Shown here piece after piece: positions 37,828 through 46,973 of a stretch of DNA of 64,000 nt. Each line of letters starts with the position of its first letter. Position 1 is the stretch's first letter. The position numbers and the translations under genes were made by a program. A model generated the notes under the pieces. That model did no database searches. It was given only the letters and a program-made list of their open reading frames with translations, and was not told where the DNA came from. Origin of the DNA: CAVXDY01 sp963721335 (GTDB lineage: Bacteria > Actinomycetota > Thermoleophilia > Miltoncostaeales > Miltoncostaeaceae); contig CAVRIV010000001.1 in NCBI GenBank assembly GCA_963721335.1, positions 248,001 to 312,000 of the forward strand, read 5' to 3'.

Positions 37828-40072
37828 CGCGCAGCCCCTGGACCCGGAGCATCAGCATCCGGGGATCCGGGGGCGGCGCCGGGGCGGCGCCGGGGCGCGC
37901 GTCGAGCGTGACCGTGGTCGCCGAGGCGGGGGGCAGCTCGAGATCCATGCTCACGGGAGTCACCCCCGCCGCCGCCACGCGCCGCTCCACGGTCCGTCCT
38001 CCTGCCGACAGGACCAGGGTGCGGGCGCGCCCGTAGCTGCCGACCTCCATGTGCAGGCGCGCCCTGCGCGCCGCGGCGTCGCGGTTGGCGACCACCAGCT
38101 CCGCGGCCCCCGACGTCCAGGCGAACACGGCCCGTCCATCGTCCTCGGGCGGGTACCAGGCGAGACCGTAGGTGGTCACGTCGAGCGCCGGCGCGGCCTC
38201 GAGGGTGTACACGCCGTTCGTCCACACCGGCGTGCGCGGAGACGCCACGGGCTGGGGCCGGGTGGTGAGGACATGGGTCCACGGCATGGCCGGCCGCCAC
38301 TCGGGGAGGCCTCCCGAGCTCAGGAACGAGGTCGTGCTGCCGAGCCCGACCGCTTTCAGCCCGGGCGCGCGGCCGGTGAAGTAGGCGGCCATCATCCGGA
38401 ACTGGGAGGCGCGCTCGTCGTGCGCCGCCCCCTCGGCCAGGATCGTGGACCCGGGTGGGAGCGCGTCGATCGCGTGTCCCATCTCCACATCCGCGGCTCG
38501 GAAGCCCGTCGCGCCCTCGTCCGAGGCCTGGAGGGTCTGGCTGGTCACCGGGATCCAGATCGCGACCATGCACCCCAGCGCCAGGACCCGCGCTCCCCGG
38601 GCGCGCGGCCCACCGCTCGGCAGGAGCCCGATCACGGCGAGGCCCGCCAGCACTCCGCCGCCGAGGATCAACGCCTTGTAGACCTGGTAGGGGTGCTCCT
38701 CGATCCAGTGGTAGCGCAGCACGGCGGCCCCGGTGGTCAGCAGGGCGCCGCCCGTGACCGCGATGCGCACCAGCTCGGATCGCTCCGGCCGGCGCCACGG
38801 GGCGCAGGCCAGGGCGTTCACGACGGCGAGCAGGATGAGCGCCGCCAGGACCGACCACGCGAGGGGCGCCGCCGGGACGATCGACGACGCGCTCGCGGCT
38901 CCGAGGAAGAACGACGCGTAGTCCGCGGCCGAGAAGAAGTCGATGAACACGCCCGTGATCGGGGTCGAGTCCAGGACGCGCAGATTTCCGAACACCCGGG
39001 AGACCTGGATCGGGGCGAGAACAGCCACCGCGACGCAGAGGACCGCCACGAGGAGGGCCGCCCGCCCGGCCCGCGCTGCGATCGAGGGACCCGAGACCCG
39101 GCGCAGCCCACCTGCCTCCCACCGCGGCTGCGGGGGAGCCAGGATCGCGATCGCGACCACGGGCAGCGCCAGCCACGGTCCCATGGCGGGATAGACCCCC
39201 ACCACCCCGGCGGTCGCCAGGCCCGCGACGAGGAGCTCCCTCCACGCGGGCTCGCGCGCGAAGCGCACGAAGGCGCCGACCGCGAAGGGCCACAGGCAGA
39301 TGCTCACGAACTGGGTGGTGAAGTTCTCGGCGAAGGGGAGGGCGGCGAGGGGCGTCGCGGCCGCGAGGGCCACGAGCGCCGCCTCGCTCGGCTCGAGGCG
39401 GGAGCGCAGGCCCAACGCCAGCATCGCCCAGCCGCCCACCCCGGCGGCCAGGCAGACGGCCGCAGCGGCGTTCACCACCTCGAACCCGTCGCGCCCGAGC
39501 AGCGTTGCGAGCAGGGCGGCGAAGTGCTCGAAGCCGAACGAGAAGCTCCGGTCCATGGTCGTGGACGGAACGAGCGTCAGCGGGTCGGCGGCGCCGAGGT
39601 TCGCCACCTCGCGCGGGAACGGATGGTCCGTCAGCCAGTCGACCAGCGTGGCGTAGGCCCAGCCGTCGTAGTTCGTGGTGGCGATCGTCGTGGCGAAGCC
39701 CTGGGCCATGGTGGGGATCAGGATCAGGGCACCGACGAGGGTCCCTCCGCCGAGGACGACGCCCTCGGCTCGAGTGGGGCGCAGAGCCCGGCGCAGCGCC
39801 CCGGAGAGGGACCCCTCGGCCTGGTCGCGGCGCACGCGCCACAGCGCCACGCCACCACCCGCCACCACGATGCCGAGGGCGATCGGTGAGGCGCGGTCTC
39901 CGGGCAGGGCCGCGCCGAGCGGATAGAGGAGGGCGATGAGGGCGCAGAGCCCGAGCGGCAGCGTCTCCACGCCCACCCAGCGTCCGCGGGGGCGCAGGAG
40001 CCCCCCCACGACGACGCCGGTGAGCAGGCACAGCGCGAGGCCGGCCAGGTAGATGCCGAGCACGGACAGCAT
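37814..40072 (-). CDS. Multi-spanning membrane protein, paralogue 1 of a tandem pair
   Basis: 752 residues, intact. About a dozen hydrophobic helices span residues ~1-510. Between helices lies a conserved loop QGFATTIATTNYDGWAYATL with FEHFAALLATLLGRDGFEV. A soluble C-terminal part of about 200 residues (TILAEGAAHDERASQFRMMA, DVTTYGLAWYPPEDDGRA, MEVGSYGRARTLVLSAGG) should face outward. The architecture suits a GT-C-like glycosyltransferase or polysaccharide-modifying enzyme; no catalytic motif is certain. ATG 40072 lies 7 bp after the stop of its paralogue. Last gene of the Wzm/Wzt operon. Confidence 0.68.
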   Translation of the reverse strand: MLSVLGIYLAGLALCLLTGVVVGGLLRPRGRWVGVETLPLGLCALIALLYPLGAALPGDRASPIALGIVVAGGGVALWRVRRDQAEGSLSGALRRALRPTRAEGVVLGGGTLVGALILIPTMAQGFATTIATTNYDGWAYATLVDWLTDHPFPREVANLGAADPLTLVPSTTMDRSFSFGFEHFAALLATLLGRDGFEVVNAAAAVCLAAGVGGWAMLALGLRSRLEPSEAALVALAAATPLAALPFAENFTTQFVSICLWPFAVGAFVRFAREPAWRELLVAGLATAGVVGVYPAMGPWLALPVVAIAILAPPQPRWEAGGLRRVSGPSIAARAGRAALLVAVLCVAVAVLAPIQVSRVFGNLRVLDSTPITGVFIDFFSAADYASFFLGAASASSIVPAAPLAWSVLAALILLAVVNALACAPWRRPERSELVRIAVTGGALLTTGAAVLRYHWIEEHPYQVYKALILGGGVLAGLAVIGLLPSGGPRARGARVLALGCMVAIWIPVTSQTLQASDEGATGFRAADVEMGHAIDALPPGSTILAEGAAHDERASQFRMMAAYFTGRAPGLKAVGLGSTTSFLSSGGLPEWRPAMPWTHVLTTRPQPVASPRTPVWTNGVYTLEAAPALDVTTYGLAWYPPEDDGRAVFAWTSGAAELVVANRDAAARRARLHMEVGSYGRARTLVLSAGGRTVERRVAAAGVTPVSMDLELPPASATTVTLDARPGAAPAPPPDPRMLMLRVQGLRVTPR

Positions 40073-40079
40073 CAGGGGG

Positions 40080-42392
40080 TCACGAACGCGCCGGCGCTGC
40101 CGGCGACGGCCGGCTCTCGCGGCGTGCGTCGTCGCCCGGCCGGGTGCCGGCGGGCGCGGGCACGACGCGCAGGGCCTGCACCCGCAGCATCAGCTGCCGA
40201 GGGTCTCCCGGAGGGCCCGGCCGGGCGCCGGGCGTGGCGTCGATGGTCACCGCGGTCGCCGAGCGGGCGGGCAGGCGGAGCGGGACATCGACGGTCACGA
40301 GGTCCCAGGCGGGGAGCCGGACGTGTCGCGCCCCGGTTCCCGTCGTGATGGTCAGGATGCGGGGTCGCGCGTAGCTCCCGACCGCCATCCGAAGCCGCGC
40401 GTCGCGCGCTCCGCCCCGGTTGGACACGACCACCTGAACGGCTCCGGACGTCCACGCGAAGGTGACCCCGTCCTCCTGCTCCGGCGGATACCAGTGCGTG
40501 CCGTAGGTCGTGACGTCCAGCACGGGCGCCGCGCTCAGCGTGTAGACGGCATTCGACCAGACCACCCGCCGCGCGCCCTCCACGGGCTGGGGCCGTGTGG
40601 CGAGCACGTGCGTCCACGGGCGGCTCGGGATCCAGTCGGGCAGGCCTCCGGGCGCGAGGTAGGTGGCCGTGGTGCCGAGCCCGGTCGCGGTGTGGTGGGG
40701 GGCGTCCTCGCCGAAGTAGGCGGTCATCATGCGGAACTGGAACGAGCGCTCGTCGGGCGCGGCGCCCTCGGCGAGGACGGTCGACCCCTCGGGCAGCGCG
40801 TCGAGGGCGCGGCCCATCTCGACGTCTGCGGCTCGGAACCCCGTCCCCGGCGCGACGGACGACTGAAGGTTCTGGCTGGTGATCGGGATCCAGATCGCGG
40901 CCGTGAGGCCGAGCGCCAGCAGCCGCAGCGGGGCGGCGCCCGCCCCCCTGCGCGGGAGCAGCCCCACCACCACGAGGCCCGCCAGCACCGCCCCGCCCGC
41001 GATCAGCCCCTTGTAGACCTGATAGGGGAGGTCGTCGTTCACTCCGTAGCGGATCACGATCGCCGCGGTGGTCACGAGCACGCCGCCGGCGATCGCGACC
41101 AGGCGCCAGCGCTCGGCGGTGCGCAGACGCCTCGGCGCGAGCGCCAGCGCGAAGGTCGCTGCGAGCACGATCAGCCCGGCGAGGGTGGACCACGCCAGCG
41201 CTGAGCCGGGGACGAGCCCGAACACCGAGACCGCTCCCACGAAGAGGGCGGCGTAGGCCTCGAGGGAGAAGAACGACGCGCTGGCGTTGATCGGGAGGCC
41301 CTCGATCTGGGTCAGGTTCTGGAGGGCGCCGGCCACCTGGATCGGCGCGATCAGCGCGACGGCCGCCGCCAGCGCGGCGATCAGCACGGCGGCCCGGCCC
41401 ACGCGGCGACCGAGGCCCGGCCCGGCGAGCCGGCTCAGGCGCGAGGAGGCCCACCACGGCGCATCGGGCGCGAGCAGGGCGACGGCGACCACCGGGAGGA
41501 CCAGCCAGGGCGACACGGCGGGGTAGACCCCGATCACCGTGCCGCACCCCAGCGCCGCGAGCAGCAGTGTCCTCCACCCGGGCTCGCCGGCGAGTCGGAC
41601 GACCATGGCCATCGCGAACGGCCAGAGGCAGAGCGCCACGAACTGGGTCGTGTAGTTCTCGACGAACGGGGTGACGAGCACCGGGCTCGCCACGGCGGCG
41701 GCCGCGAGGGCCGCGGTGGCCGGACGCAGGTCGCGCCCGAGGGCCCGGGCCAGCGCGGCCCAGCCGCCGACCGCCGCGGCCAGGCCGACCGCCGCCGCGG
41801 CGTTGACCACCTCGAAGCCCTCGCGGCCGAGCAGCGTGGCGAGCATTGCGGCCGTGTGCTCGAATCCCACGCCGAAGTGCAGGCGCGAGGTCGTCCACGG
41901 CACGAGCGTCAGCGGCTCGGCGATGTTGGGGCTGATGTCGACGGGCATCGGGTCGTGCTGGAGCCAGTCGACCAGGGTCGCGTAGCCCCAGCCGTCGTTG
42001 TTCGTCACGGCGATCGTCGTCGCGAAGCCCTGGTCGATGGTGGCGGCCAGGAGCAGCCCTCCGGCCAGGATGCCGGCGCCCAGCACCACGAGCCCGGTCG
42101 CCCCCGGCCACAGCGCGGCGGCGAGCGACGTGCCCGGCTCCGCCCGCCGCAGCCGCAGGACGACGGCCACCGCGAGGCCGGCCACGATGATGGCGAGCAC
42201 GACGGGCGTCGCGATCGTGCTGCCGGCCACCCAGCCGATCGGGTAGAGCAGGGTGACCAGCACGCAGAAGCCGAGCGGAATCGTCGCGATCCCCGTCCAG
42301 GGCCCTCGGGGTCCGAGCAGCCCGGCGAGTGCGAGGCCCGCCATCAGGCAGAGCAGCACCCCGACGCCGTAGATGGAGAGGGTCGCGATCAC
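40080..42392 (-). CDS. Multi-spanning membrane protein, paralogue 2 of a tandem pair
   Basis: 770 residues, intact; GTG 42392 overlaps the GT4 stop as GTGA. It shares with its downstream neighbour the loop QGFATTIAVTNNDGWGYATL, FEHTAAMLATLLGREGFEVV and the tail DVTTYGTHWYPPEQEDG and FAWTSGAVQVVVSNR. About 12 helices and a C-terminal extracellular domain. A short Arg/Pro/Ser-rich extension (GTRPGDDARRESRPSPAAP) follows the shared end. The strong mid-protein similarity indicates an old tandem duplication. Role as for the paralogue: membrane glycan enzyme, unproven. Confidence 0.68.
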   Translation of the reverse strand: MIATLSIYGVGVLLCLMAGLALAGLLGPRGPWTGIATIPLGFCVLVTLLYPIGWVAGSTIATPVVLAIIVAGLAVAVVLRLRRAEPGTSLAAALWPGATGLVVLGAGILAGGLLLAATIDQGFATTIAVTNNDGWGYATLVDWLQHDPMPVDISPNIAEPLTLVPWTTSRLHFGVGFEHTAAMLATLLGREGFEVVNAAAAVGLAAAVGGWAALARALGRDLRPATAALAAAAVASPVLVTPFVENYTTQFVALCLWPFAMAMVVRLAGEPGWRTLLLAALGCGTVIGVYPAVSPWLVLPVVAVALLAPDAPWWASSRLSRLAGPGLGRRVGRAAVLIAALAAAVALIAPIQVAGALQNLTQIEGLPINASASFFSLEAYAALFVGAVSVFGLVPGSALAWSTLAGLIVLAATFALALAPRRLRTAERWRLVAIAGGVLVTTAAIVIRYGVNDDLPYQVYKGLIAGGAVLAGLVVVGLLPRRGAGAAPLRLLALGLTAAIWIPITSQNLQSSVAPGTGFRAADVEMGRALDALPEGSTVLAEGAAPDERSFQFRMMTAYFGEDAPHHTATGLGTTATYLAPGGLPDWIPSRPWTHVLATRPQPVEGARRVVWSNAVYTLSAAPVLDVTTYGTHWYPPEQEDGVTFAWTSGAVQVVVSNRGGARDARLRMAVGSYARPRILTITTGTGARHVRLPAWDLVTVDVPLRLPARSATAVTIDATPGARPGPPGDPRQLMLRVQALRVVPAPAGTRPGDDARRESRPSPAAPARS

Positions 42393-43585
42393 GGGGCCGC
42401 GCCGCCCGCCGGGCTCGCGAGGGCGAGCGCCTCGAGCCAGACGCCGCGCACCCGCTCCCAGGAGCACTCGGCCGCCACCCAGGCCGCCCCCTGGCGGCCG
42501 ATCGCGTGGGCGAGGGGCGCGCTGCGGGCGAGCAGGTCGAGCATCACGAGGTACTCGTCGCCGTCGGCGTACCAGAGCCCGCCGCCCGAGCGGCGCGACT
42601 GGCCCACCAGCACCGGCGACGCCGCGTTGGCGAGCGTCGGCCTCCCATGGCTCCAGGCCTCGAGCTGCGCCAGCGAGAGGCTCTCGTAGGGGGACGGGAC
42701 GACCACCGCGACGGCACCGGCGAGCGCGTCGTGCTTGACCTGCTCGTCCACGAAGCCCAGCCGGTGCAGCCAGGGATGCTCGGGAAGAGCGGCGTCCCCG
42801 CCGCCCACCAGCACCAGGTCGGGGCCGTCGGGCGCCGCGCGCCGGTAGCGGGCGTGGTGCTCCACCAGGTCGCCCACGCCCTTCGACAGGTCGATCCGCC
42901 CGGCGCAGAGCACGTACGGCCTCGCCACCCCCAGCGCTCGCAGCCGGGCGGGGTCCGACGGCGGGGGCGGGTCGAGGCCCCATCCGGCGACCCGCGCCCG
43001 GTCGTCGCCCACGCCGAAGCGCGCCCGCCCGAGCTCGCGCTCCTCCGGGGTCAGGAAGACCAGCGCCCGCGCGGCGTCGAACACGCCCCGGAAGATCGAC
43101 AGACGGGCCGGCGGCTCGTCGTGGAGCGTGGGCACCAGCAGCGCGCGGTCGCGCACCGTCCCGATCCCCTCGGCGGTCGTGCGGTAGAGGTAGGTCACGA
43201 AGGCGACCGCGTCGTAGGAGGCCCCCTCCTCGCGCAGGTGGGCGACCAGCCCGGGGGCGTCCGGGCCCTGGGCCTCCATCCAGCGCCGCCCGAGCTCGGC
43301 GTCCTCCGGGGCGGCATAGGCCCGCGCGCTGAGCGCGTCGAAGGCGGCGAGGTCGCGCGGGCGGCCCACCGGGAAGCGCCGGACGCGCACCCCCTCGACC
43401 TCCTGCTCGCCGGGCGGGTAGTGGTCGGCCCAGGTGCGGTAGTCGAGGGCGCAGGTGGTCAGGACGGTCAGGTCGAGGTCACCCCGCAGCAGGCGCGCGA
43501 TCCGCCGCGCGAGCTGCTCCGCCCCGCCGTTCACCTCCTCCCCGTAGCGCTGCACCACGAGGGCGACCCGCGACGGCGTGCTCAC
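42389..43585 (-). CDS. GT4 family glycosyltransferase
   Basis: 398 residues, intact. GT-B fold: N-terminal ALVVQRYGEEVNGGAEQLA with the acceptor loop, then PYVLCAGRIDLSKGVGDLVE (start of the nucleotide-sugar domain), DLVLVGGGDAALPEHP and the donor-site region AVVVPSPYESLSLAQLEAW (a serine-rich variant of the EGFGLPxLE element). GTG 43585 overlaps the preceding stop as GTGA. It closely resembles the start of the gene cut off at 63956. The sugar is unknown. Confidence 0.87.
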   Translation of the reverse strand: MSTPSRVALVVQRYGEEVNGGAEQLARRIARLLRGDLDLTVLTTCALDYRTWADHYPPGEQEVEGVRVRRFPVGRPRDLAAFDALSARAYAAPEDAELGRRWMEAQGPDAPGLVAHLREEGASYDAVAFVTYLYRTTAEGIGTVRDRALLVPTLHDEPPARLSIFRGVFDAARALVFLTPEERELGRARFGVGDDRARVAGWGLDPPPPSDPARLRALGVARPYVLCAGRIDLSKGVGDLVEHHARYRRAAPDGPDLVLVGGGDAALPEHPWLHRLGFVDEQVKHDALAGAVAVVVPSPYESLSLAQLEAWSHGRPTLANAASPVLVGQSRRSGGGLWYADGDEYLVMLDLLARSAPLAHAIGRQGAAWVAAECSWERVRGVWLEALALASPAGGAAP

Positions 43586-44637
43586 GCGGCCCCCAGCAGG
43601 GGGGCGAGCGCCGCGCGCAGGGCCGGCACGACGGCCTCCCGGCGCAGCTCGGCCAGGCGCAGCGCCGCCGCGGCGGCCAGGCCCTCCCGGGTGGCGGGCG
43701 AGCCGACCACCTCGGCGAGCGCCTCGGCGGCGAGCGGGAGCAGGTCGGGCGCGTCCACCACGACCCCCGCTCCCCCGAGCGTCTCGGGCACGGCGGCCGC
43801 CGCGCGGGCCACCACGGGCACCCCGTGGGCGAGCGCCTCGACCACCGGGGCGCAGAAGCCCTCGTGCTCGGACATGCACAGGTAGGCGTCGGCCGAGCCG
43901 TAGAGGCGGTCGCGCTCGGCGAGCGGCACCCGGCCGGCGAAGCGCACGCCGCCGCAGCGGATGCGCGCGACCAGCTCGTCCAGCGCCGCCCGGTACGACG
44001 CGAAGCCCTCGTCGCTGCCCACGAGCGTCAGGGTGGCGTCCGGGGCGTGCACGCCGCGGTAGAGGGCGAAGGCGCGCACCACGTCCTCGATGCGCTTGTT
44101 GGGCACGATGCGGCCCACCGTCAGGATGGCGGGCGGCGAGCCGGCGGGCCGCGGGTCGGGCGCCGCGGCGGGCAGGTCGAGAACGAGCGGCACGACCCGC
44201 GCCTCCCCGAGCCCGGCCTCGGCCAGCTCGCGCGCGTTGAACGCCGAGTCGGCGATCAGCGCGGCGGTTCGTCCGGCCAGCCGAGGGAGCGCCGCCCGCC
44301 CGCGGTCGCACGCGTCGGCCAGCGCGCGGCTCCACGGGCGCAGGAGGTCGCCCGGGGTGACGTTGTGGTAGCAGACGGCCAGCGGCGCCGGCGCGGCGAG
44401 AGCCTCGTCGACGACCCGGCTCCACACCGAATAGTGCAGCACCAGCCCCTCGGCCCGGCGCAGCTCGGCCGCGCTGCGGTCGACCCGCCGTGCCCGCCCC
44501 TCGAGGGCCGGGTGGACGTGCTCGGCGATCACGAGCCCCTCGACGCCCCAGTCGCGCAGGATGCCCTGCCAGGCGAGCGCCTGGTCGGTCACGGCGTCGC
44601 CGGGCGCGGCCGCGGCGATGAGCTGGTGGACGCGCAT
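43582..44637 (-). CDS. GT4 family glycosyltransferase
   Basis: 351 residues, intact; ATG 44637. GT-B features: MRVHQLIAAAAPGDAVTDQA, CYHNVTPGDLLRPW, ILTVGRIVPNKRIEDVVRAF, the donor element YLCMSEHEGFCAPVVEALAH and GVPVVARAAAAVPETLGGAG. It is the middle of three consecutive GT4 genes in the export operon, each probably adding one residue of the repeat or terminal unit. Its start touches the upstream stop as TGATG. Confidence 0.88.
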   Translation of the reverse strand: MRVHQLIAAAAPGDAVTDQALAWQGILRDWGVEGLVIAEHVHPALEGRARRVDRSAAELRRAEGLVLHYSVWSRVVDEALAAPAPLAVCYHNVTPGDLLRPWSRALADACDRGRAALPRLAGRTAALIADSAFNARELAEAGLGEARVVPLVLDLPAAAPDPRPAGSPPAILTVGRIVPNKRIEDVVRAFALYRGVHAPDATLTLVGSDEGFASYRAALDELVARIRCGGVRFAGRVPLAERDRLYGSADAYLCMSEHEGFCAPVVEALAHGVPVVARAAAAVPETLGGAGVVVDAPDLLPLAAEALAEVVGSPATREGLAAAAALRLAELRREAVVPALRAALAPLLGAA

Positions 44638-45794
44638 CAGCCGGCCAGCCGTCCGGTCACCGCCTCGAGGCGCTCCCAGACCGCCGGCCAGCCGTACTCG
44701 TCGAGCACGTACGCCCGCCCCCGGGCGCCCATGCGCTCGCGCTCGGCGGGCTCGTCGAGCATCCGGGCGACGGCGGCTCGGAAGTCCCCGTACGAGGCGA
44801 AGGTCATCCCACCCCCCGAGCGGCCGACGTGGTCGGCCATGACCTCCGAGCCCGCGGCGACGATGGCGGGCGTGCCCTCGAGCCACGCCTCCATCAGCAC
44901 CAGCGACAGGCTCTCCATCTCGGAGGGATTCACCAGCGCCAGCGCCCCGGCGTAGACGGCCCGCTTGGCGTCGTCGCCGACGTAGCCCAGCTCCACCACC
45001 CGCCCGCGCGCGGAGGCGGGGGGCCGGTAGCCGCCGCGCCCCATCAGCACCAGCGCCGGCGCGTCCGGCCGCTCGCCCGCGAGCGTGAGGACGTGCTCCA
45101 CCGCCACGTTCACGCGCTTGCCCTCCTCCAGCCGGCCGGCGTAGACGAGGTAGGGGCCGAGGCCGGCCGTCGCCGCGGGTGGCTCCGGCGGCGGGCCGTC
45201 GGGCGGGTCGAAGCCGATGCCCACCACGCCGCCGTCGCGCACCGCGTAGAGCCGGCGCGCCAGGCGCTCCTCGCCGGGCGCGTTGAACAGGCAGCCGCGC
45301 ACCGCGCCCACCACGTCGTGCACGATCCGCAGGTGGGCGTAGGGCTCGTCGTGCAGGCACGGCAGCAGGGCGCTGCGCTCCGGAGCGGCCTGGGCTCCCC
45401 AGATCGTGGTGCCGAAGAGGTACGGCGCCAGCACCCGGAGGTCGTGGTCGGCGTCCTCCAGGAACTCCTGCAGGCCCGGCGACCAGACGCCGTGCGAGAG
45501 CCATTCCAGCTGCTCGGCGTAGCCCGCTCGCCCGCCGACGACGGCGGCGTGGAGCGCGTCGTGCCGGCGCGGGTCGCGCGGCCCCACGGGAAAGCGGTGC
45601 ACCCGCACGCCGTCCTCGTCGCTCGTGCCCGCCGGCAGCGCGTCGGCCCAGGTGACGTGGTCGACCGCGCAGGTCGTGGCCACCTCGCAGTCCCAGCCCA
45701 TCGCCGCGCAGCGGGTGGCGAGGGCGCGCACGAGCGTCTCCGCGCCGCCCACGATCCCGCGCCCGTAGCGCGGCACCACCCACAGGATCCGCAT
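44637..45794 (-). CDS. GT4 family glycosyltransferase
   Basis: 385 residues, intact; ATG 45794. The N-terminus RILWVVPRYGRGIVGGAETL is homologous to those at 42389 and 63956. Donor domain: GPYLVYAGRLEEGKRVNVAV, ALVLMGRGGYRPPASARG, ALALVNPSEMESLSLVLMEA. The three related GTs with VVPRYG or VVQRYG starts suggest local duplication and divergence. It lies 6 bp after the coiled-coil methyltransferase gene. Confidence 0.88.
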   Translation of the reverse strand: MRILWVVPRYGRGIVGGAETLVRALATRCAAMGWDCEVATTCAVDHVTWADALPAGTSDEDGVRVHRFPVGPRDPRRHDALHAAVVGGRAGYAEQLEWLSHGVWSPGLQEFLEDADHDLRVLAPYLFGTTIWGAQAAPERSALLPCLHDEPYAHLRIVHDVVGAVRGCLFNAPGEERLARRLYAVRDGGVVGIGFDPPDGPPPEPPAATAGLGPYLVYAGRLEEGKRVNVAVEHVLTLAGERPDAPALVLMGRGGYRPPASARGRVVELGYVGDDAKRAVYAGALALVNPSEMESLSLVLMEAWLEGTPAIVAAGSEVMADHVGRSGGGMTFASYGDFRAAVARMLDEPAERERMGARGRAYVLDEYGWPAVWERLEAVTGRLAG

Positions 45795-45800
45795 CAGCGG

Positions 45801-46973
45801 CTAGCGCCGGGCGACGACGGCGTAGTCCTGCCAGCCGTAGATGATGCCGTTGAGGCGCTCGGCGATGTCGTCGACGTGGCGCGCGAGGGGGTCGTCGCCC
45901 GGGGCGGGGGCGGGCAGCCGGTCGGTGTCCGGCACGGGCGACAGGCGCAGGATCTCCACCTGGGCGAAGCCCGCGCTCTCGCAGAGGAACGCGAGCGTGT
46001 CCGGGTGCACGGGGCGCAGATGGGTCGGGTCGCGGTGGAAGTTGATCGATCCGGCGAGCAGGGACTCGGGGTTGGGCGTCTCCAGGATCAGCACCCCGCC
46101 CTCCTCCAGCGCGGCGGCCGCCGCTCCCACCAGGCGCGCCACCACGGCCGGGGGCATGTGCTCGACGACGTGGCTCGCCACGATGCCGTCGACATCGCCG
46201 GGCGCGAGGCCCTCCACGTGCGCGACCGCGTCCTCGCGCCGGATCTCGAGGCCCTTCTCGGCCACCAGGTCCACGAAGTCGGGCTCGGTGTCGACCCCGT
46301 AGGCGCCCACCCCGGCGTCGCGCAGCATCTCCAGCAGCTCGCCGCGGCCGCAGCCGAGGTCCACCACCCGCCGGCGCCCCGCGAGCTCCGGGCGATAGAC
46401 CTCCTGGCGCTCGCGCACCGTCGCCTCGCTGCCGCGGAAGCGGGCCTCGAAGGCCAGGTAGTCGACCCCGCCGTCGCTCGCCGCAGCAGGAGCCGGGGCG
46501 GCGGCGGAGGAGCCCGCGGCGGGCGCGGCCTCGCGCCGTTCCCGCTCCAGGCGGGCCAGGCGCACGGGCAGCTGGAGGCGGTCGAGGGCGATCTCGAGAC
46601 CCTCGATGCGCGAGAGCAGCCGGGCGACGTCGGCCTGCACCCGCTCGCGGACGTCGGCCTCGGCCTCGATCGCCGCCTGCGCGGCCGCGTCGACGGCGGT
46701 GATCTCGGAGTCGGCCTGGCGCGCGAGGTCGTCGAAGGGGTGCACGGTCAGGCGCATCAGCACCTTCTTGACCGCCGTCAGCGGCCGACCGATGAGGGGC
46801 TTGGTGGAGTACGCGAGCTCGGGGCGGAAGCGCACCCGCGCGACCGGCGGCGGAGCCACGAGCCGCTCGCCGCTCAGGTCGTCGGCGTAGCCCCCCTCCG
46901 CGCGGGCCCGGGCGACCCGGCCGCGCAGATCCTCCACGAGCGCCTCGACGTCGATCACGGGGGGATCAGCCAT
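45801..46973 (-). CDS. Coiled-coil methyltransferase of the export operon
   Basis: 390 residues, intact. Residues ~80-145 are predicted helix (EADVRERVQADVARLLSRIE), probably coiled coil, followed by an Ala/Pro linker (AAPAAGSSAAAPAPAAAS). The methyltransferase has DYLAFEARFRGSEATVRER, then VVDLGCGRGELLEMLRDAG and VASHVVEHMPPAVVARL, like the methyltransferase part of WbdD-type chain terminators linked to Wzm/Wzt systems. No kinase domain is present. Being directly downstream of Wzt, a role in capping or marking chains for export is plausible. The start overlaps the wzt end by 8 bp. Confidence 0.75.
   Translation of the reverse strand: MADPPVIDVEALVEDLRGRVARARAEGGYADDLSGERLVAPPPVARVRFRPELAYSTKPLIGRPLTAVKKVLMRLTVHPFDDLARQADSEITAVDAAAQAAIEAEADVRERVQADVARLLSRIEGLEIALDRLQLPVRLARLERERREAAPAAGSSAAAPAPAAASDGGVDYLAFEARFRGSEATVRERQEVYRPELAGRRRVVDLGCGRGELLEMLRDAGVGAYGVDTEPDFVDLVAEKGLEIRREDAVAHVEGLAPGDVDGIVASHVVEHMPPAVVARLVGAAAAALEEGGVLILETPNPESLLAGSINFHRDPTHLRPVHPDTLAFLCESAGFAQVEILRLSPVPDTDRLPAPAPGDDPLARHVDDIAERLNGIIYGWQDYAVVARR

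Noticed and set aside
43578..44240. Arg/Pro-rich plus-strand open frame opposite the GT4 genes
   Set aside because: Composition is that of an out-of-frame GC-rich shadow; the minus-strand GT4 gene here is intact and motif-complete.
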